DNA of 64,000 nt from an uncultured Kordiimonas sp. (GTDB taxonomy: Bacteria > Pseudomonadota > Alphaproteobacteria > Sphingomonadales > Kordiimonadaceae), in assembly GCA_947503575.1 (NCBI GenBank), contig CANNDZ010000001.1, forward strand, positions 620,001-684,000, written 5' to 3'. Both the position numbers and the translations under genes were made by a program. Under the pieces are notes generated by a model. That model saw only the letters and a list, made by a program, of their open reading frames with translations. It searched no databases and was not told the DNA's origin. Numbering within the stretch: the stretch's first letter is position 1; the number at the start of each line of letters is the position of its first letter. Below are positions 26,477 through 34,223 of the stretch, in pieces.

Positions 26477-26935
26477 GTGCAAACACATCATGGGACTGTT
26501 GTTGATATTGCTGGTGTCGGCGTTTTGCTGCGGGGTCCGTCGGCAAGCGGCAAGTCAGACTTGGCATTGCGGTTGATGGATCGCGGCGCCACGCTGGTTG
26601 CAGATGATCAGTTTCTTGTTCGTTCAGGCAGCCGGGGTGCAATTGCATCTGCGCCGGACACGCTTTATGGTCTGCTAGAGGTTCGTGGCTTGGGCATTTT
26701 ATCTGTGCCTGCGATCAAAACCACGCCGATAAGGCTGATTGTAGACCTTGTTGCACGCGAGCTTGTGCCAAGGTTGCCCGAACCCACACCAAAAGACATG
26801 GCTGGCCACCCGGTTAGTGTTATTCAGTTAAATGCATTTGAACATTCGGCCCCTCTTAAAATAGAGTTGGCAGCAACGAACCTGAGCCGAATTGGCAATA
26901 CTGGAGACCTCAAGGGCCGGGGCCGCAAGGACTAG
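26477..26935 (+). CDS. hprK: HPr kinase/phosphorylase, short alphaproteobacterial form
   Basis: Phosphorylates and dephosphorylates the regulatory serine of HPr. It has 152 residues, only the C-terminal catalytic domain, as is usual in alphaproteobacteria; the N-terminal domain of Firmicute HprK is absent. The P-loop is RGPSASGKSDLALRL (about residues 17-30) and the following VADDQFLVRSG matches the family. The start is GTG 26477 after GAGAGACC. Its substrate HPr is encoded two genes downstream. Together with ChvG/ChvI it links carbon or nitrogen PTS state to stress regulation in some relatives. Confidence 0.93.
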   Translation: MQTHHGTVVDIAGVGVLLRGPSASGKSDLALRLMDRGATLVADDQFLVRSGSRGAIASAPDTLYGLLEVRGLGILSVPAIKTTPIRLIVDLVARELVPRLPEPTPKDMAGHPVSVIQLNAFEHSAPLKIELAATNLSRIGNTGDLKGRGRKD

Positions 26936-26952
26936 CAACCGTAAGGATGATT

Positions 26953-27858
26953 ATGGCGGATGAAGTAAAGCCACGGGTGGACAAATCGTCCCAAAAAGCA
27001 AAACAGCAGCTTGTGATTGTGACCGGGCTTTCTGGCGCGGGTAAATCTGCCGCCCTTCATGCGTTTGAAGACATCGGCTTTCATGCTGTTGATAATCTGC
27101 CTCTGACGATGATTGAGCCGCTGGTTGATGATCGCGATACCATTAAAGGGCCGCGTCCTATTGTTATCGGTGTCGATTCGCGCACGCTTCATTTTTCGCC
27201 AAAGTCGTTTGTCGAGGTTCAGCAACGCCTTAGGGCCCGTGATGATGTGCGGCTGCATGTCCTGTTCATGGATGCATCTGATGATGTTTTGACAAAAAGA
27301 TTTTCTGAAACACGCAGGCCCCACCCCCTGAGCGACAGGCAGTTGCTGCGCGCTGCCATCCAGCAGGAGCGGGACTTAATGACAATCGTGCGGGAGCATA
27401 TAGATGGTATTCTTGATACCAGCGCCCGCACTAGTGCAGAAACGCGGCGGATCATCCGGCGCAGATTTGCCAAAGAGTCGGACAATATAATTGTCACTTT
27501 CATGTCTTTTGGGTTTGCGCACGGGTCTCCGCGCGATGCGGACTTGGTCTTTGACGTCAGGTTTTTGCGTAATCCGCATTACGTCCCGGACCTTAAACCT
27601 CTTACGGGTCGTGACGACGCCGTATGCAATTATGTGCGGGCGGATGATGCCTTTGCGCCTTTTGTCGATAAAGTCCGGGACCTGCTGACATTTTTAATGC
27701 CGCGCTACCAGTCTGAAGGGAAAGCATATTTAACCATTGCATTTGGTTGCACAGGGGGTCAGCATCGGTCTGTTGCAACAGCAGAAGCGGTTGCCGGTCA
27801 AATGGCTGTCGATGGACTGGCGGTCAATTTATACCATAGAGAACTGTCCGGTACGTGA
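26953..27858 (+). CDS. rapZ: RapZ/YvcJ family nucleotide-binding protein (RNase adapter)
   Basis: P-loop protein, orthologue of the RNase E adapter RapZ. ATG 26953 is preferred to ATG 26947 because AAGGA lies 5 bases before it. Motifs: IVTGLSGAGKSAALHAFED (Walker A), FHAVDNLPLTMI, DSRTLHF, FGFAHGSPRDADLVFDVRFLRNPHY, and the C-terminal LTIAFGCTGGQHRSV. About 301 residues, normal. In E. coli RapZ controls GlmS through small RNAs; in alphaproteobacteria the target is less clear, and the position between hprK and the PTS genes suggests crosstalk with phosphorylated PTS proteins. Confidence 0.95.
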   Translation: MADEVKPRVDKSSQKAKQQLVIVTGLSGAGKSAALHAFEDIGFHAVDNLPLTMIEPLVDDRDTIKGPRPIVIGVDSRTLHFSPKSFVEVQQRLRARDDVRLHVLFMDASDDVLTKRFSETRRPHPLSDRQLLRAAIQQERDLMTIVREHIDGILDTSARTSAETRRIIRRRFAKESDNIIVTFMSFGFAHGSPRDADLVFDVRFLRNPHYVPDLKPLTGRDDAVCNYVRADDAFAPFVDKVRDLLTFLMPRYQSEGKAYLTIAFGCTGGQHRSVATAEAVAGQMAVDGLAVNLYHRELSGT

Positions 27859-27880
27859 AGAACAGAAGGGTTGAAGTGGC

Positions 27881-28279
27881 ATGATAGGCATGGTGTTGGT
27901 AACGCACGGCCGATTGGCTGAAGAATTTATTGCTGCCACAGAGCATGTGGTGGGAGCTCAGCAGAATATTCAGGCTGTCTGTATTGGTCCCGATGATGAT
28001 ATGGAACAGCGCCGACTGGAAATTCTGGATGCCGTTAAATCGGTAGATGTCGGCGACGGGGTAATTTTGTTGACTGACATGTTTGGCGGCACACCTTCAA
28101 ATCTTGCTATCTCTATAATGGAGAAAGGCAAGGTCGAGGTTATTGCCGGAATCAACTTGCCGATGTTGATAAAATTGGCGAGTGTCCGTCCCACGATGTC
28201 ATTGGAGGAAGCTGTTGATGCCGCAAAAGAAGCTGGTCTCAAATATATCAATGTTGCCAGTCAGATTCTTGATAGTTAA
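27881..28279 (+). CDS. PTS EIIA component, mannose family, regulatory
   Basis: Phosphocarrier of the PTS Man-type EIIA fold without a partner EIIB/EIIC nearby. The 132 residues begin MIGMVLVTHGRLAEEFI, where His9 is the phosphorylation site. DGVILLTDMFGGTPSNLA is the conserved second motif. Alphaproteobacteria with no sugar-importing PTS keep this protein as a regulatory phosphoryl acceptor from HPr. It lies 22 bases downstream of rapZ and 53 bases upstream of ptsH, in one operon. Confidence 0.93.
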   Translation: MIGMVLVTHGRLAEEFIAATEHVVGAQQNIQAVCIGPDDDMEQRRLEILDAVKSVDVGDGVILLTDMFGGTPSNLAISIMEKGKVEVIAGINLPMLIKLASVRPTMSLEEAVDAAKEAGLKYINVASQILDS

Positions 28280-28332
28280 GACCACACTCTCCTGCATCAT
28301 CGATACATCCCACCAATAGAGGTAGCATCAAA

Positions 28333-28617
28333 ATGCCAGAAAAAGACGGTGTTTCCCGGTGCACTGAAATCGTAAACACTCGCGGCTTGCACGCCCGGGC
28401 GTCTGCTCGCCTGGCACGGGAAGCTGGCACATTTTCATCGAAAATTCAGGTCTGTAAAGACGATACTTGTGTGACAGCCACGTCGATTATGGGGCTTATG
28501 ATGTTGGGGGCTGCCAAAGGCGACAGCATTACGATTTCCGCAACAGGCAATGACCAGGAAGTTGCAGTGCAGCAGCTGATCACGCTTGTTTCAGAGCGGT
28601 TTGGCGAAGCTGAATAA
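28333..28617 (+). CDS. ptsH: HPr phosphocarrier protein
   Basis: Small PTS phosphocarrier accepting phosphate from enzyme I (not in this window) and passing it to EIIA. The 94 residues contain NTRGLHARASARLAR, with the His phosphorylation site in GLHARA (about residue 21), and VTATSIMGLMMLGAAKGD, whose serine is the HprK target (about residue 52). Coexistence with hprK means both modes of HPr phosphorylation probably occur. It closes the chvI-chvG-hprK-rapZ-EIIA-ptsH string. Confidence 0.95.
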   Translation: MPEKDGVSRCTEIVNTRGLHARASARLAREAGTFSSKIQVCKDDTCVTATSIMGLMMLGAAKGDSITISATGNDQEVAVQQLITLVSERFGEAE

Positions 28618-28635
28618 ACATTCGCCTTTTATTAT

Positions 28636-28651
28636 ATAAAGAAATCTTTAT
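28636..28651. promoter_or_regulatory. Perfect inverted repeat upstream of ahcY
   Basis: ATAAAGA-AA-TCTTTAT is a perfect 16-bp dyad centred 69 bases before the ahcY start codon. Its size and place suit an operator. The S-adenosylhomocysteine-responsive ArsR-type repressor SahR controls ahcY in many proteobacteria and is a candidate; I cannot confirm its motif from memory. Confidence 0.5.
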
Positions 28652-28712
28652 CTCTTAATGCCGATCTGATATAAGCGCGGCAAATAGTGAATAGTAGTAA
28701 ATAGGAAGTTCC

Positions 28713-29999
28713 ATGACCGACTATAAAATCGCGGACATTTCGCTTGCCGATTGGGGCCGCAAAGAAATTAATATCGCTGAAACAGAGATGCCGGGTTTGA
28801 TGGCACTGCGGGAAGAGTTTGGAGCCAGCAAGCCGCTGGCGGGTGCGCGCATTGCCGGGTGTCTTCATATGACGATCCAGACCGCCGTGTTGATAGAAAC
28901 CCTTACGGCACTGGGTGCAGAGGTGCGTTGGTCAAGCTGCAATATCTTTTCAACCCAGGACCATGCCGCTGCTGCCATGGCGGCTGCAGGTATTCCGGTT
29001 TTTGCCTGGAAAGGTGAAACCGAAGAAGAAGCTGAATGGTGCATTCACCAAACTATCAAAGGTCCTGGCGGCTGGGTACCAAACATGATTCTGGATGACG
29101 GTGGTGATCTGACCATCATGATGCACAATGATTATCCCGAACTGATGGACGGCGTGAAAGGCATTTCTGAAGAAACAACAACTGGTGTTATGCGCCTGTA
29201 TGAGATGGCAAAAGAGAACCGGTTGGCGGTGCCTGCGATCAACGTGAACGACAGTGTAACCAAGTCAAAATTCGACAACCTTTATGGTTGCCGTGAGTCG
29301 CTCGTGGATGGTGTCAAGCGCGCAACCGATGTGATGATTGCGGGCAAGATTGCTGTTGTGTGCGGCTACGGCGATGTTGGCAAGGGATCAGCGGAATCGC
29401 TTCGCAGTCAGGGTGCGCGCGTCATGGTGACAGAAATTGATCCTATTTGTGCACTGCAGGCGGCTATGGAAGGCTACGAAGTCGTTACCATGGATGATGC
29501 CGCGAAGACGGGCGATATTTTTGTGACCGCGACAGGGAACAAAGACGTAATCACCGTTGACCACATGCGCGATATGAAAGACCGCGCCATTGTTTGCAAC
29601 ATTGGTCACTTCGACAGCGAGATCCAAATTGGTGGGTTGCAGAATTATAAGTGGGAAGAAGTGAAGCCGCAGGTCGATGAAGTTGTCTTCCCGGATGGCA
29701 AGCGCTTGATTGTCCTGGCCAAAGGTCGGTTGGTGAACCTGGGCTGTGCCACCGGACACCCAAGTTTTGTCATGTCTGCCAGTTTTACCAACCAGGTACT
29801 CGCTCAAATTGAGTTGTGGGAAAATCACAAGAGCTACGATAAAAATGTTTATGTTCTGCCGAAGCATCTGGATGAAAAAGTGGCGGCACTGCACCTTGGC
29901 AAGCTTGGTGCAAAACTGACCGAACTCTCCAAAGATCAGGCCGACTATCTGGGCCTTGAGGTCCAGGGTCCGTTCAAGCCTGAACACTATCGCTACTAG
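28713..29999 (+). CDS. ahcY: Adenosylhomocysteinase (S-adenosylhomocysteine hydrolase)
   Basis: NAD-dependent enzyme cleaving S-adenosylhomocysteine to homocysteine and adenosine, clearing the product of SAM-dependent methylation. The 428 residues include [34 protein letters not shown] followed by YGCRES, the NAD-binding [16 protein letters not shown], and the C-terminal [10 protein letters not shown]. This is the shorter form typical of alphaproteobacteria (no 40-residue insertion is evident by length). AGGAAG lies before the ATG. metK follows 49 bases later, so the two methyl-cycle genes are likely cotranscribed. Confidence 0.97.
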   Translation: MTDYKIADISLADWGRKEINIAETEMPGLMALREEFGASKPLAGARIAGCLHMTIQTAVLIETLTALGAEVRWSSCNIFSTQDHAAAAMAAAGIPVFAWKGETEEEAEWCIHQTIKGPGGWVPNMILDDGGDLTIMMHNDYPELMDGVKGISEETTTGVMRLYEMAKENRLAVPAINVNDSVTKSKFDNLYGCRESLVDGVKRATDVMIAGKIAVVCGYGDVGKGSAESLRSQGARVMVTEIDPICALQAAMEGYEVVTMDDAAKTGDIFVTATGNKDVITVDHMRDMKDRAIVCNIGHFDSEIQIGGLQNYKWEEVKPQVDEVVFPDGKRLIVLAKGRLVNLGCATGHPSFVMSASFTNQVLAQIELWENHKSYDKNVYVLPKHLDEKVAALHLGKLGAKLTELSKDQADYLGLEVQGPFKPEHYRY

Positions 30000-30020
30000 A
30001 TTTTTCCAATATATGACTAA

Positions 30021-30042
30021 GGCGGCTTAAGCGCCGCCGGAG
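30021..30042 (+). promoter_or_regulatory. Hairpin abutting the metK ribosome binding site
   Basis: GGCGGC (30021-30026) pairs with GCCGCC (30033-30038) around TTAAGC, and the GGAG ribosome binding site (30039-30042) begins at the next base. A G+C-rich stem this close could limit ribosome access to metK. It does not look like a SAM riboswitch, being too short, and lacks a T tract, so it is not a terminator. Confidence 0.4.
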
Positions 30043-30048
30043 ATAAAC

Positions 30049-31218
30049 ATGGCTGAATATTTATTTACCAGTGAATCCGTTTCGGAAGGACACCCTGACA
30101 AGGTTGCTGACCGTATTTCTGATGAAATTGTCGATTTGTATCTTGGTGCCCAGCCTGACGCGCGTGTTGCGGCTGAAACGCTTGTAACCACAAACCGGAT
30201 TGTTGTTGCCGGTGAAGTACGCGGCCCTGAAAGCGTCACCGGCGATATGATTGAAGATGTTGCCCGGCAGGCTGTCAAAGACATTGGCTATGAGCAGGAT
30301 GGTTTCCATTGGGAAAGCGCAAAGTTTGACAATTTCCTGCACGAACAGTCTGCTGACATCGCCATGGGTGTTGACGCTGGTAGCAAAAAGGAAGAGGGCG
30401 CGGGCGATCAAGGCATTATGTTTGGCTATGCCTGTGATGAAACCGAGAGCCTGATGCCGGCACCGATTGATTTTTCACATCGGATATTGAAGTCAATGGC
30501 AACCGCCCGTCGTTCAGGCGCATCGCCTGAGCTGGAGCCAGATAGCAAAAGCCAGGTAACGCTGCGCTACAAGGATGGCAAACCGGTCGGTGCAACAAGC
30601 ATTGTAGTATCAACCCAGCACAAGGAAGGCGTCAGCCAGCAAGACTTGCGCGAGGTTGTGCGCGGGCACGTCCTGTCGGTATTGCCAGAGGGCTGGATGT
30701 GCCCGGAAGGTGAGTTTTACGTTAATCCAACGGGCAATTTTGTCATTGGTGGCCCGGACGGTGACGCAGGCCTGACGGGTCGTAAAATCATTGTTGATAC
30801 ATATGGCGGCGCGGCACCGCACGGTGGTGGTGCTTTCTCCGGTAAAGACCCGACAAAGGTAGATCGTTCTGCAGCATACGCAGCACGGTATCTGGCAAAA
30901 AATGTTGTTGCGGCGGGTTTGGCCAACAACTGCACCATCCAGCTTGCTTATGCAATTGGCGTTTCAAAGCCACTGGCCGTTTATGTCGACCTTTGGGGTG
31001 ATCAACCGCGTGTTGATCCGCAACATTTGTCCAATGTTTTGCAACAGATGATGGACCTGAGCCCGAGGGGCATTCGCAAACACCTGGGCCTGAACAAGCC
31101 AATTTTCGCGCGCACGTCTGCTTATGGCCATTTTGGACGTTCACCGGATGTCGATGGTGGCTTTTCGTGGGAAAAAACAGACCTGGCAGATGCCTTGCGC
31201 GGAGAGTTTGGAGCCTAG
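30049..31218 (+). CDS. metK: S-adenosylmethionine synthase
   Basis: Makes SAM from methionine and ATP. The 389 residues begin with the family start [26 protein letters not shown] and include [13 protein letters not shown] (adenine site) and [25 protein letters not shown] (the P-loop-like signature), all intact. GGAG lies before the ATG. It follows ahcY closely and ends at a terminator, making an ahcY-metK methyl-cycle unit. Confidence 0.97.
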   Translation: MAEYLFTSESVSEGHPDKVADRISDEIVDLYLGAQPDARVAAETLVTTNRIVVAGEVRGPESVTGDMIEDVARQAVKDIGYEQDGFHWESAKFDNFLHEQSADIAMGVDAGSKKEEGAGDQGIMFGYACDETESLMPAPIDFSHRILKSMATARRSGASPELEPDSKSQVTLRYKDGKPVGATSIVVSTQHKEGVSQQDLREVVRGHVLSVLPEGWMCPEGEFYVNPTGNFVIGGPDGDAGLTGRKIIVDTYGGAAPHGGGAFSGKDPTKVDRSAAYAARYLAKNVVAAGLANNCTIQLAYAIGVSKPLAVYVDLWGDQPRVDPQHLSNVLQQMMDLSPRGIRKHLGLNKPIFARTSAYGHFGRSPDVDGGFSWEKTDLADALRGEFGA

Positions 31219-31243
31219 CGACCACGCTATCCCCTCTAAGATC

Positions 31244-31275
31244 AAAGGGCTGGCGCGTAGGTGTCGGCCCTTTTT
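31244..31275 (+). terminator. Rho-independent terminator after metK
   Basis: AAAGGGC at 31244-31250 pairs with GCCCTTT at 31267-31273, enclosing a 16-base partly paired loop, followed by a T run. Confidence 0.7.
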
Positions 31276-31357
31276 GTTTGCGAGGGTTTAACTGCCGCTT
31301 GTAACCCGCCACTATACGGCGCTATTCTACTAATGTTTTCTATTGCCGGAGAGGGTT

Positions 31358-33715
31358 TTGGAACAAGCAAATGACCCCCTGAACTGGGTATGGGCTATTA
31401 TCGCCATTACAGCGACAGTTTGGGCGGCTGCCAGTTTGTATGCATTTTGGCGCGCGGGGCGAATGTCTGATCGGGCCAGTTCTCTGCGCGATCTTGCCGA
31501 TTTCCTTGATACCATGATACGGACAGACCACCGCATCCCCATTTGGTTATGGCCCGATGGTCGGTTGCAGGCCGACCCGGCCGCATTGTCCATAGCGGGT
31601 TTTCCGGAAAATGTTGCCAGGCTAGATGACCTGATCGGTGATGCCGGCAAAGGCCTGCCAGCAAAAACCGTGAAACTGATTAAAGGCGGTGTCGAGCAGG
31701 GGCTTGATGTGCCGTCCCCGCTTGTTGTTGACCATGGTCCCGGCAAAGCCCGAATGATTATTGATCTGCAGTGGTTGCCGTCCCGCGACGCGCGCTGGCC
31801 CAGCGGTATTATGTGGCTGGAGCAGTCTGTAGACCGACCGGTTCAGACAAACAGGATGGGTGTAAGAGCCCTAGAGTTGCGATTGAAAGACCTATCTGGT
31901 GCTTTTAATCACCTACCATTTCCGGTGTGGTTAAGAAGCCCGGATTTCAAGCTTTTGGAAGTCAATGATGCATATGTCAAAGCGATTGATGGCGGTAGCG
32001 TTAGTAATGTCATAGAGCGTGGCATGGAGCTTTTTGGTAATGCTGGTCCTGCGGCTGCTAGTAAGGCTTTTTCCCAGGGCACTCCCTTGCGAGAACGGCG
32101 GTTTGGTGTCACGGACGGTCAGCGCCGTGCTTTTAATGTTACTAACACGCCCCTTGATAAAGACGGCAATACCATGGGCATTGCCATCGATGTAACCGGC
32201 GAGGAAGAAGCCCTTACGGAATTGTCGCGCGTTCTCGAGTCTCAATCAGAAACGCTTAACCGCTTACGCAGCCCGGTCGCTATTTTCGGGCCAGGGCAAA
32301 CCCTGCGTTTTTATAACAACGCCTTCACACGGCTTACCAACATATCAGAAGAACAGCTATCTGCCGGCATTCTGCACAGCGAACTTTTAGACGCGATGCA
32401 CGAAAAGCGGAAATTACCCGAACAAGCGAATTTTCGCCGATGGAAGGAGGGTATCCTTAAGCAATATACCACGTTACTAGAGCCGTCAGAGGAAATGTGG
32501 CATTTGCCAGATGGTACGGCGCACCGCGTTGTCACGCAGCCGCACCCTCTTGGAGGGTTGCTGATCCTGTTTGAGGATGTGACCGATAAACTGGCGCTCG
32601 AGCGGTCCTATAACACCCTGATAGCGGTTCAGCAGGAAACGCTCGATAACATGCGTGAGAGTGTTGCAGTTTTTGGTACAGATGGCCGTTTGCAACTCTC
32701 AAACCCCGCATTCAATGCAATTTGGAAACTGGAACCCCCTCAGGTGCAAGGCTCGCCGCACCTAACTGATCTGATGCAGATGGCAGATTTGATGGCAGGC
32801 GGCGGCGCGACCAATAATTTCGCCGAAAACCTGGTTACTTGGATTGCGGCGCGCAGCTACAAGACCGGTAAATGGTACCGTGAAGACGGTGCGGTGATTG
32901 ATTATACCATCGTGCCCTTGCCAGATGGCGGCGTGATGCTGACGCAAACAGATGTCACAGACAGTTACAAAGTCGAGCAGGCCTTGCGGGAACGGTCACA
33001 GGCGCTGGAGGCAGCAGACAAGTTGAAAAGCGAGTTTATCACCAATATGTCCTACGAACTTCGCACCCCCTTGAATACCATCATTGGGTTTAGTGAATTG
33101 CTCGACCAGGAAGTGTTTGGTGCGCTCAACGAACAGCAGTCAAGCTACATCAAAAATATACTCAGCGCGTCAGATGAACTGAAGAACCTGATTTCTGACG
33201 TACTTGACCTGGCAGTCATCGAGTCAGGCGAACTGTCGCTGGAATTCAGCGAGACATCCATCGCGGAAACACTGCAGGAAGCTGCTGTTTTGGCACAGGA
33301 ACTGGCGCACAAGGCATCAACCAAGCTTGAATTGAAGCTGGATGATGAAATCGGGACCATCATTGCAGATGGGCCGCGGATAAAGCAGGCGTTTTACAAC
33401 ATGGTATCATCAATGCTCAGCTTCACGCGTCACGGTGGTGAGCTGATTATTGACCTGATTGATTTGGACAAGGAAATCCATGTTTGTATTACCAACCTGG
33501 AAGCGGGTTTAACGTCTGCAGAGAGGACCAGATTGCTAACCACTGTTGCCATGGGTGTGTCACCCGGTGCCCGGCGTGCCACAGGCCTTGACCTTGCGCT
33601 GGTGCGCAGCATTGTTCGGCTTCACGGTGGGCGTGTTGTGCTGGATGCAGTTGGCGATTCTGGTCTTGGACTGTCGTGTTATCTACCCCGTGAACGATCA
33701 AACCCTGACGCTTGA
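31358..33715 (+). CDS. divL: DivL-like PAS-domain histidine kinase homologue with Tyr in the H-box
   Basis: Cell-cycle signalling pseudokinase. TTG 31358 is the likely start: GGAG at 31348-31351 is 6 bases upstream; TTG 31343 is the in-frame alternative. One N-terminal helix (WVWAIIAITATVWAAASLYAFW) anchors it. Three PAS-like segments follow (FNHLPFPVWLRSPDFKLLEVN, LRSPVAIFGPGQTLRFYN, MRESVAVFGTDGRLQLSN). The dimerisation helix reads FITNMSYELRTPLNTIIGF: the phospho-acceptor His is Tyr (about residue 566), as in Caulobacter DivL. The ATPase domain is degenerate: the N-box is YNMVSSMLSFT and no DxGxG is seen. DivL controls CckA-CtrA signalling through DivK in Caulobacter; the same role is inferred. 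It precedes tsaE by 10 bases. Confidence 0.87.
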   Translation: MEQANDPLNWVWAIIAITATVWAAASLYAFWRAGRMSDRASSLRDLADFLDTMIRTDHRIPIWLWPDGRLQADPAALSIAGFPENVARLDDLIGDAGKGLPAKTVKLIKGGVEQGLDVPSPLVVDHGPGKARMIIDLQWLPSRDARWPSGIMWLEQSVDRPVQTNRMGVRALELRLKDLSGAFNHLPFPVWLRSPDFKLLEVNDAYVKAIDGGSVSNVIERGMELFGNAGPAAASKAFSQGTPLRERRFGVTDGQRRAFNVTNTPLDKDGNTMGIAIDVTGEEEALTELSRVLESQSETLNRLRSPVAIFGPGQTLRFYNNAFTRLTNISEEQLSAGILHSELLDAMHEKRKLPEQANFRRWKEGILKQYTTLLEPSEEMWHLPDGTAHRVVTQPHPLGGLLILFEDVTDKLALERSYNTLIAVQQETLDNMRESVAVFGTDGRLQLSNPAFNAIWKLEPPQVQGSPHLTDLMQMADLMAGGGATNNFAENLVTWIAARSYKTGKWYREDGAVIDYTIVPLPDGGVMLTQTDVTDSYKVEQALRERSQALEAADKLKSEFITNMSYELRTPLNTIIGFSELLDQEVFGALNEQQSSYIKNILSASDELKNLISDVLDLAVIESGELSLEFSETSIAETLQEAAVLAQELAHKASTKLELKLDDEIGTIIADGPRIKQAFYNMVSSMLSFTRHGGELIIDLIDLDKEIHVCITNLEAGLTSAERTRLLTTVAMGVSPGARRATGLDLALVRSIVRLHGGRVVLDAVGDSGLGLSCYLPRERSNPDA

Positions 33716-33725
33716 GTTTCCCCAC

Positions 33726-34223
33726 ATGACACATCTTAGTCATCATACCATGCACGACGAGGCAGACACCCGGCGGTTCGCCGAAACGCTTGCTACGGCC
33801 GGGCAACCTGGTGACTTGATTGCTTTGTCTGGTGATTTGGGTGCGGGAAAAAGCACTTTTGCGCGCGCCTTCATCAGGGCAATGACGGGGATACCGGACC
33901 TGGAGGTGCCAAGCCCCACATTTACTTTGGTGCAGGCCTATGATCACCCAGCCGGATATGCCCTGTATCATGCAGATCTGTACCGCCTGGAAAGTGAAGA
34001 CGACCTAGAGGATATCGGCCTTGATGACGAGCGAATGGACGCTTTGCTATTGGTGGAATGGCCGGACCGGTTGCCTGAAGACTGGCGGGCAAACGCCTTG
34101 GAGCTAACATTCACATACGAAGCTCAGGATAAAGGTAGCCGATTGATAACACTTGCCACCAAATCTGGCAGTTGGGCTGATCGCCTCACCAAACTTCACA
34201 TCGGCAATGAGCCTCCGTCATGA
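33726..34223 (+). CDS. tsaE: TsaE, tRNA threonylcarbamoyladenosine biosynthesis ATPase
   Basis: ATPase of the TsaB-TsaD-TsaE complex that makes t6A at position 37 of ANN-decoding tRNAs. ATG 33726 gives 165 residues; the frame continues upstream inside divL and a GTG at 33690 is possible. The P-loop is LSGDLGAGKSTFARAF, followed by VPSPTFTLVQAYD, LYHADLYRLESEDDLEDIGLDD and LLLVEWPDRLPE, the full family pattern. It overlaps addB by ATGA. The C-terminus is longer than in E. coli by a short tail. Confidence 0.95.
   Translation: MTHLSHHTMHDEADTRRFAETLATAGQPGDLIALSGDLGAGKSTFARAFIRAMTGIPDLEVPSPTFTLVQAYDHPAGYALYHADLYRLESEDDLEDIGLDDERMDALLLVEWPDRLPEDWRANALELTFTYEAQDKGSRLITLATKSGSWADRLTKLHIGNEPPS

Noticed and set aside
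30000-30048. SAM riboswitch upstream of metK
   Set aside because: The gap is only 49 bases and holds one 6-bp hairpin; too short for the SAM-I, SAM-II or SAM/SAH classes I know.
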